Assembly (NCBI RefSeq): GCF_015230015.1
Contig: NZ_JAAKZC010000013.1
Coordinates: forward strand, 1 to 60,402
Length of the DNA: 60,402 nucleotides
Direction: 5' to 3'
From: Campylobacter concisus
Lineage (GTDB): Bacteria; Campylobacterota; Campylobacteria; Campylobacterales; Campylobacteraceae
Shown: piece by piece, positions 7,306-17,482 of the stretch
Position numbering within the stretch: position 1 is the stretch's first letter
How the letters are laid out: each line of letters opens with the position of its first letter
Notes under the pieces: generated by a model
Seen by the model: the letters and a program-made list of their open reading frames with translations, nothing else
Databases searched by the model: none
Told to the model about the DNA's origin: nothing
Translations under genes and position numbers: made by a program

Positions 7306-9474
7306 ATGAAAAAGTTTAAATTTCTAAAATTCCTTGCCCTATTTTTGGCTTTAATGGTTGCTATTTTTTTGATACTGGATCAAATTTATCCACTAAATTT
7401 AGATGCGCTCAAAAAAGATGAAGCCAAAATTTTGCTTGATAAAAATGGAAACATTATAAATATGAAGCTTAGCAGCGATGGAATTTGGAGATTTCACGAG
7501 CAAAGCTTTCCAAATTCGCTAAAACAATGTGTCGTGCTCTTTGAAGATAGATACTTTTACTACCATTTTGGAGTAAATTTTGCCTCCATTTTTAGAGCAT
7601 TTTTCCACAACCTAAAAAGCGACAACCGCATAGGCGCTAGCACTATCACGATGCAAGTAGCCAGGATGTTGGAGCCTGGAGATCGAAGCTATAAAAATAA
7701 GATAAGAGAAATTTTTAGAGCATTTCAGTTAGAGCTTCACTTTAGCAAGGATGAAATTTTAAATTTATACCTAAATTTAGCCCCATATGGCGGCAATATA
7801 GAGGGTGCAAAGGCGGCGAGCTTCTTTTACTTTGGCAAAGAGCTAAACGAGCTTAGCTACGCTCAGGCCGCACTTTTAAGCACGATACCTAAAAATCCAA
7901 ATAAAAATAGACTTGACCGCGTCTCAAACATAAACGCCCTAAAAAATAGGGTCATAAAGATGCTTTATAAGGCAAATTTAATTGATCTTAGCACCTTTAA
8001 AAGAGCTCAAGCTGAGCCATTTAAAAATGTAAGGATAAGAGCCGTCGTAAATGCAGGCGACTACGCAAATGTCGCTTTTAAAAACCAAATCGCAAAGGCG
8101 AGCTTGGATCTAAATTTACAAAAAGATATGCTTAAAATTTTAAAAGATGCGATGTTCTCGCTAAAGGCTAAAAATGCAAATAACGCCGCAGCTGTGGTCA
8201 TTGATAATAAAAAAATGAGCGTTGTTGCATTTATCGGTTCGCATGATGAGCGCGCACGCGACGGCAAAAACTCAGCCCTAAATATGAAGCGAAACACAGG
8301 TAGCACGCTAAAGCCTTTTATCTACTCTCTTGCGCTTGATAGTGGTCTCATCACGCCAAACTCGCAGCTAATTGACACGCAAATTTATGTAAATGAATAT
8401 GTGCCAAAGAACTTTAGTAACGACTTTTTGGGGCTTGTAAGCGCAAAGGACGCTCTAAATTTTAGCCTTAATATCCCAGTCATAAATTTAGACTTAAAGC
8501 TAAAAGACAACTCGCTTTATGAGCTGCTTGAAAAAGTAAATTTAGTTGATGAAAACAAGGAATTTTACGGCTCTTCGATAGTTTTAGGCAGTGCTGAGAT
8601 GAGCCTGCTTGATCTTGCGCATCTTTATACGATATACGCAAATGAGGGCGTTTATAGGCCGCTTGAGTTTGCTGGGAAAAACTATAAAAATGAAGATAAA
8701 AACATAACCCTCATCTCGCCTCAAAGCGCCTATCTAACCGCTAAAATGATGAGCGAGGCCTCAAGATCGTATCTAAAAAATGCTTGGCAATACGCGCAAA
8801 ACACGCCAAAGATCGCCTTTAAAACTGGCACTAGCGCAAACTCGCGCGATCTTTACGCCATAGGTGTCAATGAAAACTACACGATAGCCGTCTGGGTGGG
8901 CAACTTTAACGCTGAAAAAACTGACAAGCTAACAGGGCTAAATGACGTTTCAAAGATCGTTTTTGATATGTTTAAGATCACGGCGCAAAGGCAAAATTTA
9001 GAGTTTATGAGCGAGCCAGAGGGCATTGAAAAAGTGCCAACCTGCCTTGATGCTTTTAGTTATGAAACATGCAAAAAAACGGCGCTTGATGATAGGATAG
9101 TTGGAGTTAAACTGCAAGATAAGTGCGAGAGTTTAAGGGGCGAGGAGCTTGAGTTTTTGATAAAAAATGGCTTTTTAGACAAAGACGAGGTCAAAAATAG
9201 CCCTTGCGCTGAAGTTTTTAAAGACAAAAAGCCAGTCTTTGCCTATCCGTATGACGGCGAAGAGATCGTGACAGATGAAAATGTAACACAAATTATGCTA
9301 AAATGCTACGCGTTTTTAGGTGATGAAATTTACCTAAAAGTGGATGATTTGAACTTTTCTAAGATAGAAAATGCAAGTGAAAAAAGGCTAGATCTAACTC
9401 TTGGCGAGCACACTTTAAAGTGCCTTGATCAAAACTCAAATCAAAGTGAAATAACAATAAAACTAAGGAGATAA
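7306..9474 (+). CDS. pbpC: Penicillin-binding protein 1C (bifunctional glycosyltransferase/transpeptidase-like)
   Basis: Periplasmic peptidoglycan synthase-like enzyme anchored by one N-terminal helix (LKFLALFLALMVAIFLIL). The glycosyltransferase (GT51) domain shows EDRYFYYHFGVN and GASTITMQVARM, with the catalytic Glu in the first. The transpeptidase domain has STLK with the active Ser at about residue 333, an SLN motif and KTGTS with Lys at about 506. A C-terminal PBP1C-specific domain (about 600-722) with several cysteines follows. At 722 residues it is a little shorter than E. coli PBP1C. It ends two bases before the alpha-2-macroglobulin gene, the well-known pbpC-yfhM pairing thought to link wall repair to trapping of invading proteases. 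Confidence 0.93.
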   Translation: MKKFKFLKFLALFLALMVAIFLILDQIYPLNLDALKKDEAKILLDKNGNIINMKLSSDGIWRFHEQSFPNSLKQCVVLFEDRYFYYHFGVNFASIFRAFFHNLKSDNRIGASTITMQVARMLEPGDRSYKNKIREIFRAFQLELHFSKDEILNLYLNLAPYGGNIEGAKAASFFYFGKELNELSYAQAALLSTIPKNPNKNRLDRVSNINALKNRVIKMLYKANLIDLSTFKRAQAEPFKNVRIRAVVNAGDYANVAFKNQIAKASLDLNLQKDMLKILKDAMFSLKAKNANNAAAVVIDNKKMSVVAFIGSHDERARDGKNSALNMKRNTGSTLKPFIYSLALDSGLITPNSQLIDTQIYVNEYVPKNFSNDFLGLVSAKDALNFSLNIPVINLDLKLKDNSLYELLEKVNLVDENKEFYGSSIVLGSAEMSLLDLAHLYTIYANEGVYRPLEFAGKNYKNEDKNITLISPQSAYLTAKMMSEASRSYLKNAWQYAQNTPKIAFKTGTSANSRDLYAIGVNENYTIAVWVGNFNAEKTDKLTGLNDVSKIVFDMFKITAQRQNLEFMSEPEGIEKVPTCLDAFSYETCKKTALDDRIVGVKLQDKCESLRGEELEFLIKNGFLDKDEVKNSPCAEVFKDKKPVFAYPYDGEEIVTDENVTQIMLKCYAFLGDEIYLKVDDLNFSKIENASEKRLDLTLGEHTLKCLDQNSNQSEITIKLRR

Positions 9475-9475
9475 A

Positions 9476-12400
9476 ATGCAGCAAAAAGCGCTACTTCTAG
9501 CACTTTTAGGAGCAGTAAATTTATATGCTTTAAGCCTAGATGGCACCGCCGAGGTAAAGTCGCCTTTAAGCGTGGAATTTGGACTAGAAGATGATGTTAG
9601 CAAAAATCTCATAGGCACGCTAAGCGAGAAAAAGCTCATCTCATGTGAGCCAGCGCTAAGTGGCACGGTGAAATTTAACGCTCAAAGTCTTACGCTTTTT
9701 ACAAAAGATATGCACGCAGGTGCTGAATACAGCTGTAAGTTAGAAAATGGCAGCAGCGCTAGCTTTGAGACGAAAGAATTTGCGCTTGAGAAGATAGAAA
9801 AGCTCACTGATAGCAAATTTATCCTTAAATTTAATGACGAAGTTAGTGAAGAGCTTGTGAAAAAAATAGCCATAAAAGGCGCTAGCTTTAATGCCTTGCA
9901 GCTTTCTCAAAACAGCTTTGAGCTTGATCTTGATAAAAATATAAGCGAGCCTACTTTTGATCTTGGAGAAAATTTTGAGAGTAAATTTGGCGCTAAACTA
10001 TCAGGTGATAGCGTGGTGAAATTTAGTGAGCAAGCAAGCAGTGAGAGCGTAAATATAAACGCTGAGGCAAAGAGCTTTGAGATAGCCAAAATTTATCCAA
10101 CTAGCCTTGATAACGGCATCTTGGCCTTTAGAATTTATCTAAAAGAGTGGCTAAGCGATGATAATAATCTAAAGAAATTTATAAAGATAAAAGGCGTAAA
10201 AAGCTTTAGCATAAGCGACGTGGCATATAAAAATGAAGATGAGACTGGCGCGCCAAATTCTGAGCTTGAGGGGTATGATTATTACATTGATATCACAAGT
10301 GACGAGTTTAAACCACAAAATAGCTACGAGATCACGATAAAACCGGGCTTTGGAGATGATAGAAATGTCATAAGGGAGGCCAAAACCTACGAGGTGGTCG
10401 CTAGTAACTTCACTCCATTTGCAAATTTCACAAATGAAGAGCCTTATATCTCAAGTGTCGGCGAGATCGGCATTAGAAGTGCAAATTTACCTGAGCTAAA
10501 TGTGAGCGTTGAAAAGTTAAGCGATCAAAATTTTAGATACTTTTTAAATTTCAACGACAATAGCGAAGATCTAAGCAATTTTAGCTCAAAAGTAGCAAGC
10601 AAAAGCTACAAGCTAGAGGGTGCATTAAACGAAATTTCACTAAATAAGATCAAGCTTGACTTTGCAGGAGCAGGAGACGGAGTTTATAAGATAAGCTTAA
10701 ACTATGGCAAAGATAAGAGCGTCTCAAAGGTCGTCTATCTAAGCGACATCGCCATAAATGCAAAGCTTGGCAAGGATGAAATTTTCGTCTTTGCAAACCG
10801 CCTTGGCGAAAACACAATGCTGCCAAACGCAAATGTAAAAATTTATGGCAAAAGAAACGAAGAGATCGCAGTTGGCGCGACAAATGATGTTGGCGTCTTT
10901 AAATTTAACAAAAAAGATATCTACAAAGAGATCTCATCAATCGTCGTCTCACTTGGCAAGGAGCAAAATTTCCTCATCATAAAAGATGGCGAAGCGCTAA
11001 ATGAGGCAAAGCTCATCAGTCAAAATTCAAGCGAGAGCATCGATGCTTACACTCATTTTGCATCAAATATCATAAGACCAAACGAGAGCTTAAAAGGAGC
11101 AATTTATCTAAGAGATAGGGACTTTAACCCGCTTAAAAATATGCCAGTTAAGATCAAATTTATCGATCCACAAGGCAAAAGTAGCGCCCAGATCACGCAA
11201 AATACAAATGATGTTGGCATGATAAATTTTGAAAAAGAAATTTTAAGCGATCTAAGCGGTAGATTTAACATGCAGGTTATCTACGCTAGTAAGGTGATAG
11301 CAAGTGTGCCATTTTACGTCGAGAGCTTCATGCCAAACAAGATAAAAAATGACATAGCCATAGATGCGGATAAATTCTTTTCAAACGAGCTAGTAAAGGT
11401 AAATTTAACAAGCAGTTATCTCTTTGGCGGAGCAGCCAGCGACTTAGCTGGCAGCATGCAGGTTAGCTTCTTTGATGATGAGTATAAAAATAGCGAATTT
11501 AAAGAGTATAAATTTAAAAACGACACCCTAAAAGCGGCTGCCTATCCAAGCATAGAAAATGATCTAACTCTTTCAAAAGATGGTAAATCAAGCCAGATGA
11601 TAGATCTTAGCTTTAACACCAAAAACGCACCTTCAATAATAAAAGGTGTCATAAATTTCAATGTAAATGACGATGGCAAAAACGTAAGTGACGCGAAAAG
11701 CTTTACGCTCTACCCTTACAAAGATATGGTTGGTATCGCTGCTAGCACCGCATTTGCTGATCCAAACGAGGATGTAAAGATAAGAACAGTCGTTGTTGAT
11801 ATGCCAAGCCAAAAGGCCGTGAAGTTAAATTTAAAATTTGATATAAAACGTGTCTCATGGCAGTATCAAAGGGATGCAAACGGCTATATAAAATGGATCC
11901 AAACACTTGAAGATGTGGATAGCTTTTATAAAAATAGTGGCGAGTTTAGCTACAAATTCACACAAAGCGGCTCATACGTCATCACTGCTACAAATTTAGT
12001 AAGTGGTGCGAGCGCAAGCTTAGACATCGATGTAAGTGGCTACAACTACTCAACCCTTGCCCCTACAAAAGAGCTTAGCAAGTCTCAGATAAAGCTAAAC
12101 AAAAGCGTCTATAAAAAAGGCGACGAGCTAAGCGCAGACATAAGCTCAGCCATAAAAGAAGGCATCGCACTTGTCACGCTTGAAGACGCTGGCGTCAAAG
12201 CCTACAAGGTCGTCAAGATCAAAAACAACTCAGCAAACGTTAAATTTAAGCTTGATTTTGACTTTAACGGTCTTTATGTGAGTGCAAATATCTACCGCAT
12301 GACTGACGCTGGGCTAACTCCGTTTAGAACCTACGGTAAGGTCTATGCAAACGGCGATAAATCTTCAAGAAAGATAGAGCTTAGCTTAGAAGCGCCAAAA

Positions 12401-14599
12401 AGTGCAAAGAGCGATGAAAATATCAAAATTTCACTAAAAACAAAGCCAAAAGCTTATGTGAATTTATTTATCACAGATGTTGGCGTGCTTGATATCACTT
12501 CGCAAAAGCCAGCCGATCCGCTTAAGTTTTTTGACAAAATTTTGCCTGATGGCGTCTTTGACTACGACATCTACAACAGACTTACAAACTACAAGGTTGA
12601 GGGCAAAACATTAAGCTTTGGTGGCGACATGGCAGCGATGGCCATGGAGGCCAAGATGGCAAAGCATGCTAGCCCAGTTGATAGCAAAAATGTAAAAACT
12701 TATGCAAATTTAGTTAGCCTTCAAGCAGACGACAAAGGCGAAATTTCATATGAATTTAAAACTCCAAATGGCTTTAACGGCGCTATTAGAGTAGATGCTG
12801 TGGCAAATGACGCAACTTCAATGAACGCCGTAAATAGCGAGATAAAAGTAAAAGATGATGTGATCATTAAGCCAAGCGCTTTAGTTTATCTTTTAAAAGG
12901 CGATGAGCTAAATGCAAATTTAAGGCTTATAAATACGACAAATGAGGATAAAAATTTAACTATAAATGTAGTTAGCAGTAAAAATTTAAGCATCAAAACA
13001 CAAGAGAGTGCAAATTTAAAGCCACTTGAAAACAAGGCATTTGCATTTAAAATTTCAGCCCTTGAAACAGGTGCTGGCGAGTATAACATCACTATAAGCG
13101 ACAAAAACAGCTCAAAAACGGTGCAAAGCCTGCTTGATGTCGTTAGCCCTTATACGATCAGCACTTACGCAAAAAGTAGCGTCTTTGACAAAGAGAGCAA
13201 AATTTCACTTCCAAAAGGCTATCACGATGTGAGCGTTGATGCGTCAAGCTCGGTCTCAAGCGTGCTTTTGGCAGCTTCAAAGAATTTATTAGAGTATCCT
13301 TACGGATGCGCGGAGCAAAGGAGCTCAAGACTGCTTGCGCTTTTAAATTTAAAACCAAAAGATGAGCTTGAAAAAGTGGATCAAAAGAGATTTATCGTTA
13401 GCGGCATAGATGAGCTAGTTAAGATGCAAAAACCAGACGGCAGCTTTGGCTACTGGAGCGATCTAGGCGAGACAAACGCATTTGCAAGCATCTTTGCAAC
13501 TGATGTTTTACTTGATCTTAGCGAGGCTGGATATGAGGTAAGCAAAGGCGTCAAACAAAATGCGCTAAACTCTCTCTTAAAATACGCAAACAACGACCTT
13601 GAGGCACTTTACGCTCTTTATGTAAGCTCACGTGCAAATATGGCTGACAGATCGATCTTAAATAAAATTTACGACGACAAAGCCTACAATAAAACAGCAC
13701 TCAATAAATACCTAATGGCAGCAGCTCTAAAGCTAAACGGCCTAAATGACGAGGCAAAGGTCGCGCTAAAAGATATCAAAAATGCTAAAACAAGCGAAGA
13801 AAATGCATCTGATTTTAGCTCAAAAATAAGAGATAACGCCTTTATCTTATACTTGCACGCAAAATACTTTGAGAAAAACGACTACTCAGACGACCTTGCA
13901 AATTTCTTAATCACAAATTTAAATGAGCTTAGCTCAACGCAGGAGCGTGCATTTACGCTAAGAGCGCTAAATGCATACTTTGGCAAAGATAGTGGCGAGA
14001 AAAATAACAAATTTAAGCTTAGCTACAACGGCGAAAGTAAAGAATTCGACGGTCTTTTAAGCACGTCATTTACTACAAAAAATGGCGAATTTAGCATCAC
14101 TCCACTAGGCTCAAACAAACTTTATGCGACTATCTTAAGCTATGCTTACTTGCCACTTGATATTAGGCATAAGATAGAGCCAAAAGAGCTTGATATCTAC
14201 CGCGTCTTTGTCGATGAAAAAGGCAAAGAGTTAGATATTAACAGCCTAAAAGTAAATGACGTCATCTACTCAAAAGTGGTGATAAACTCAAAAACAATGG
14301 TTAAAAACGGCGTTATAAACGAGATCGTAAGTAGTTGCTTTGAGCCGATAAATGAAAATTTAAGCAACTTTAGCAAAAGCTTAAAAAACAGCTTACAAGT
14401 TGAGTATAAAAGCATAAAAGATGACCGCGTGCTAAGCTTTTACACGCTAAGTAGCGACGAAAAAGACGCCGTGCTTTACACACCTTATAGAGTAAGACTT
14501 GGCGGTAAATGTTCGCTTGGTGCAGTCACAACTGAAAATATGTACAACGAAAGACAAAACGACTACGACCTAGCCGTGAGAAGCTTTAACGTTAAATAG
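9476..14599 (+). CDS. Bacterial alpha-2-macroglobulin (YfhM-like protease trap) with thioester motif
   Basis: Very large periplasmic protein (1707 residues) proposed to trap proteases that breach the outer membrane. A Sec signal peptide starts it (MQQKALLLALLGAVNLYALS), but I see no lipobox cysteine, unlike many YfhM proteins. A chain of beta-sandwich macroglobulin-like domains fills roughly residues 100-1200. The reactive thioester motif CAEQ lies at residues 1278-1281 in YPYGCAEQ, followed by the helical thioester domain (KPDGSFGYW) and a C-terminal receptor-binding-like domain. AAGGAG precedes the ATG, which overlaps nothing but sits two bases after the pbpC stop, so the two are one operon. 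Identity with the family is firm; the protease-trap role is from family knowledge. Confidence 0.92.
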   Translation: MQQKALLLALLGAVNLYALSLDGTAEVKSPLSVEFGLEDDVSKNLIGTLSEKKLISCEPALSGTVKFNAQSLTLFTKDMHAGAEYSCKLENGSSASFETKEFALEKIEKLTDSKFILKFNDEVSEELVKKIAIKGASFNALQLSQNSFELDLDKNISEPTFDLGENFESKFGAKLSGDSVVKFSEQASSESVNINAEAKSFEIAKIYPTSLDNGILAFRIYLKEWLSDDNNLKKFIKIKGVKSFSISDVAYKNEDETGAPNSELEGYDYYIDITSDEFKPQNSYEITIKPGFGDDRNVIREAKTYEVVASNFTPFANFTNEEPYISSVGEIGIRSANLPELNVSVEKLSDQNFRYFLNFNDNSEDLSNFSSKVASKSYKLEGALNEISLNKIKLDFAGAGDGVYKISLNYGKDKSVSKVVYLSDIAINAKLGKDEIFVFANRLGENTMLPNANVKIYGKRNEEIAVGATNDVGVFKFNKKDIYKEISSIVVSLGKEQNFLIIKDGEALNEAKLISQNSSESIDAYTHFASNIIRPNESLKGAIYLRDRDFNPLKNMPVKIKFIDPQGKSSAQITQNTNDVGMINFEKEILSDLSGRFNMQVIYASKVIASVPFYVESFMPNKIKNDIAIDADKFFSNELVKVNLTSSYLFGGAASDLAGSMQVSFFDDEYKNSEFKEYKFKNDTLKAAAYPSIENDLTLSKDGKSSQMIDLSFNTKNAPSIIKGVINFNVNDDGKNVSDAKSFTLYPYKDMVGIAASTAFADPNEDVKIRTVVVDMPSQKAVKLNLKFDIKRVSWQYQRDANGYIKWIQTLEDVDSFYKNSGEFSYKFTQSGSYVITATNLVSGASASLDIDVSGYNYSTLAPTKELSKSQIKLNKSVYKKGDELSADISSAIKEGIALVTLEDAGVKAYKVVKIKNNSANVKFKLDFDFNGLYVSANIYRMTDAGLTPFRTYGKVYANGDKSSRKIELSLEAPKSAKSDENIKISLKTKPKAYVNLFITDVGVLDITSQKPADPLKFFDKILPDGVFDYDIYNRLTNYKVEGKTLSFGGDMAAMAMEAKMAKHASPVDSKNVKTYANLVSLQADDKGEISYEFKTPNGFNGAIRVDAVANDATSMNAVNSEIKVKDDVIIKPSALVYLLKGDELNANLRLINTTNEDKNLTINVVSSKNLSIKTQESANLKPLENKAFAFKISALETGAGEYNITISDKNSSKTVQSLLDVVSPYTISTYAKSSVFDKESKISLPKGYHDVSVDASSSVSSVLLAASKNLLEYPYGCAEQRSSRLLALLNLKPKDELEKVDQKRFIVSGIDELVKMQKPDGSFGYWSDLGETNAFASIFATDVLLDLSEAGYEVSKGVKQNALNSLLKYANNDLEALYALYVSSRANMADRSILNKIYDDKAYNKTALNKYLMAAALKLNGLNDEAKVALKDIKNAKTSEENASDFSSKIRDNAFILYLHAKYFEKNDYSDDLANFLITNLNELSSTQERAFTLRALNAYFGKDSGEKNNKFKLSYNGESKEFDGLLSTSFTTKNGEFSITPLGSNKLYATILSYAYLPLDIRHKIEPKELDIYRVFVDEKGKELDINSLKVNDVIYSKVVINSKTMVKNGVINEIVSSCFEPINENLSNFSKSLKNSLQVEYKSIKDDRVLSFYTLSSDEKDAVLYTPYRVRLGGKCSLGAVTTENMYNERQNDYDLAVRSFNVK

Positions 14600-14612
14600 C
14601 TATTTAAACCAC

Positions 14613-14630
14613 GGGGCGTTTAACCGCCCC
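14613..14630 (+). terminator. GC-rich hairpin after the alpha-2-macroglobulin gene
   Basis: GGGGCG and CGCCCC (14613-14618, 14625-14630) can form a 6-bp all-GC stem with a 6-base loop, 14 bases past the stop codon. There is no clean T-run immediately after, only mixed T-rich sequence further on, so termination efficiency is uncertain. Confidence 0.45.
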
Positions 14631-14720
14631 AAGCCCATATTTCCCCACTTTTGCAAAGATTTTTTTAAACAAATTTTAGATAACATTAAGCATTTTTTAA
14701 ACGAAACTGAGGAGATAAAA

Positions 14721-17342
14721 GTGGCAGATTTTTACAATGCAAAAGAGATAGAAGACAAATTTTATAAAATTTGGGAAGAACGCGGATATTTCGAGATAGA
14801 CGCAAACAAAGATATCCAAAAAGATGGACGTAAATTTTGCATTATGATGCCACCTCCAAACGTGACTGGCTCGCTTCACATCGGACACGCCCTAACCTTC
14901 ACGCTCCAAGATATCATGACTCGCTACAAAAGGATGGACGGCTACAAGACACTTTGGCAGCCAGGACTTGACCACGCTGGTATCGCTACTCAAAACGTCG
15001 TTGAAAAGCAGCTTTTGGCTCAAGGGATCAAAAAAGAAGAGCTTGGCCGTGAGAAATTTGTAGAAAAAGTGTGGGAGTGGAAAGAAAAAAGCGGTGGCAT
15101 GATAGTTCATCAGATGCGAAAACTTGGCATCACTCCGGCTTGGTCACGCCAGAGATTTACTATGGATGAGGGCTTAAGAAAAGCTGTGAAAAAAGCCTTT
15201 GTAAATTTATATAACAAAGGGCTAATTGTCCAGAAAAACTACATGATAAACTGGTGTACGCATGACGGCGCACTCTCTGACATCGAGGTTGAACACAAAG
15301 AAAACAAAGGCAAGCTTTATCATTTAAGATACTACTTTACAGACAAGCCAAGCGAATTTGTTGTTGTGGCTACTACCAGACCTGAAACATATTTCGGTGA
15401 TACGGCGGTAATGGTAAATCCAAACGACGAGCGCTATAAAAATTTAATCGGCAAAAAAGTGGTGCTACCTATCATAAATAGAGAGATCGAGATCATCGCA
15501 GATGAGCACGTCGATATGGAGTTTGGAACAGGCCTTGTTAAGGTCACGCCTGCGCACGATCAAAACGACTACGAGGTTGGCAAAAGGCACGACCTTGAGT
15601 TTATCACTGTATTTGATGAAAAGGGTATTTTAAACGACAAGTGCGATAAATTTGCAGGTCTTGAGAGGCTTGAGGCTAGAGATATCGTAGTGGCCGAGCT
15701 TGAAAAACTCGGCAATGTTGAAAAGATAGAAGACTACGAAAATCAAGTAGGCTACTGCTACCGCTGCAAAAACGTCGTCGAGCCATATATCTCAAAGCAG
15801 TGGTTTGTCAAAAAAGAGATCGCAGACGAGGCGATACAAAAGGTCTCAGAGGGCCTTGCTAAATTTTACCCGCCACACTGGATAAACAGCTTTAACGCGT
15901 GGATGAGAGAGCTAAGAGATTGGTGTATCTCACGCCAGCTTTGGTGGGGACACCAAATTCCGGTATTTTACTGCGACGAGTGCGGTCACATGTGGGCTGA
16001 CGAGGGAGAGCCGTGCGAGTGCAAAAAGTGTAAAAGTAAAAACATCCACCAAGACCCAGACGTGCTAGATACGTGGTTTAGCTCTGGTCTTTGGCCATTT
16101 AGCACGCTTGGCTGGGGCAATGAAAATGAACTAAAAAATGAAAAGTGGTTTGAAGGCGATTTGGCTGAGTTTTATCCAAACAACCTTCTCATAACTGGCT
16201 TTGATATATTATTTTTCTGGGTTGCTAGGATGATGTTTCAGGGTGAAAACGCCCTTGGCAAGCTACCATTTGACGACATCTACCTGCACGCGCTTGTAAA
16301 GGACGAGTTTGGCAGAAAGATGAGTAAGAGCCTTGGCAACGTCATCGATCCGCTTGATAGCATAAATGAGTATAGTGCCGATATATTGCGCTTTACGCTG
16401 ACACTTCTGGCCGTTCAAGGACGTGACATCAAGCTAAGTGACGCCAAGATGAAGCAGGTAAGAAATTTCACTAACAAGCTTTATAATGCGAGCAAATACC
16501 TAATGCTAAATGAGAGCAAATTTCCAAATTTAGAGGATATCAAGCTTGAAACAAAGCTTGGAATTTATATGAATAGCCGCTTTAACGAGTGCGTGAGAGA
16601 GGTGCGCGAAAACATCGACGCATACCGCTTTAACGACGCTGCAAACACACTTTATAAATTCCTTTGGGATGAGTTTTGCGACTGGGGCATCGAGCTTAGC
16701 AAGGCTGATAAAGCAAGCGTAAAAGAGCTTGGAAGTATATTTAAAGAAGCGATGAAGCTGCTAAACCCTTTCATGCCGTTTCTCTCAGAGTATCTATTTC
16801 AAGAGCTTAGCGGCACACAGCTTGAAAATGCAAAATCAATAATGGTTATGGGCTATCCAAAGGTAAAAGAGCGAAATTTAGAGGTTGAGAAGAAATTTGA
16901 GCTAGTTATCGAAGCGATCGTAGCTATTCGCCGTGCAAAAGCTACTATCGATCTTGGCAACTCAAAGATCACAAAAGCCTTTGTTAAATTTAATGAAAAA
17001 ATAGACCTTGACGAGGTAAAAGAGTATATCAAACTGCTTGCAAAATGCGAAGAAATCGGCTTTGTAGATGAAAAAATAGAAAACTCAATAAGAGATGTGA
17101 GCGAAAATTTAGAGGCATTTGTCCCGCTTGAAGGGCTTGATATGAGTGGTATCATCACAAGGCTAAGGTCTCAAAAGACAAAGCTTGAAAAAGAGATCGC
17201 CAAGCTTTCAGGCATGCTAAATAACCAAAATTTCGTGGCAAATGCGCCAAAAGAAGTTATAGAAACGAACAAAGAGGCTTTGCAGAGCGCTGAGGCTAAA
17301 TTTAAAAAAGTATGCGAAGAGCTAAAGGCTCTTGGCGAGTAG
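14721..17342 (+). CDS. valS: Valyl-tRNA synthetase
   Basis: Class I aminoacyl-tRNA synthetase charging tRNA-Val in the cytoplasm. The HIGH motif appears in PPPNVTGSLHIGHAL near residues 42-56 and KMSKS at 533-537. The editing (CP1) domain lies between with TTRPET and GTGLVKVTPAHD. The tRNA-binding anticodon domain follows, then a C-terminal coiled-coil arm (LRSQKTKLEKEIAKLSGMLN). Length 873 residues is normal. The start is GTG, chosen because GAGGAG lies seven bases upstream and no ATG fits the family N-terminus better. Confidence 0.97.
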   Translation: MADFYNAKEIEDKFYKIWEERGYFEIDANKDIQKDGRKFCIMMPPPNVTGSLHIGHALTFTLQDIMTRYKRMDGYKTLWQPGLDHAGIATQNVVEKQLLAQGIKKEELGREKFVEKVWEWKEKSGGMIVHQMRKLGITPAWSRQRFTMDEGLRKAVKKAFVNLYNKGLIVQKNYMINWCTHDGALSDIEVEHKENKGKLYHLRYYFTDKPSEFVVVATTRPETYFGDTAVMVNPNDERYKNLIGKKVVLPIINREIEIIADEHVDMEFGTGLVKVTPAHDQNDYEVGKRHDLEFITVFDEKGILNDKCDKFAGLERLEARDIVVAELEKLGNVEKIEDYENQVGYCYRCKNVVEPYISKQWFVKKEIADEAIQKVSEGLAKFYPPHWINSFNAWMRELRDWCISRQLWWGHQIPVFYCDECGHMWADEGEPCECKKCKSKNIHQDPDVLDTWFSSGLWPFSTLGWGNENELKNEKWFEGDLAEFYPNNLLITGFDILFFWVARMMFQGENALGKLPFDDIYLHALVKDEFGRKMSKSLGNVIDPLDSINEYSADILRFTLTLLAVQGRDIKLSDAKMKQVRNFTNKLYNASKYLMLNESKFPNLEDIKLETKLGIYMNSRFNECVREVRENIDAYRFNDAANTLYKFLWDEFCDWGIELSKADKASVKELGSIFKEAMKLLNPFMPFLSEYLFQELSGTQLENAKSIMVMGYPKVKERNLEVEKKFELVIEAIVAIRRAKATIDLGNSKITKAFVKFNEKIDLDEVKEYIKLLAKCEEIGFVDEKIENSIRDVSENLEAFVPLEGLDMSGIITRLRSQKTKLEKEIAKLSGMLNNQNFVANAPKEVIETNKEALQSAEAKFKKVCEELKALGE

Positions 17343-17482
17343 GTTTTGCGACAAAAGTTGATGGGTAGCGATTTGTCTTTGGCAGTTTGTCATTGTCACG
17401 CTACCTTGCGGTGCTAATATATTGTCTAAATTTATCGCCCTGCACTATCTTGCATGTAAATTTAAAATTTAAAGGATTGAAA

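Noticed and set aside
17387-17482. N-terminal extension of Ddh with a membrane-like segment
   Set aside because: The family N-terminus begins at the ATG at 17483, which has its own ribosome-binding site; the upstream codons are open by chance.
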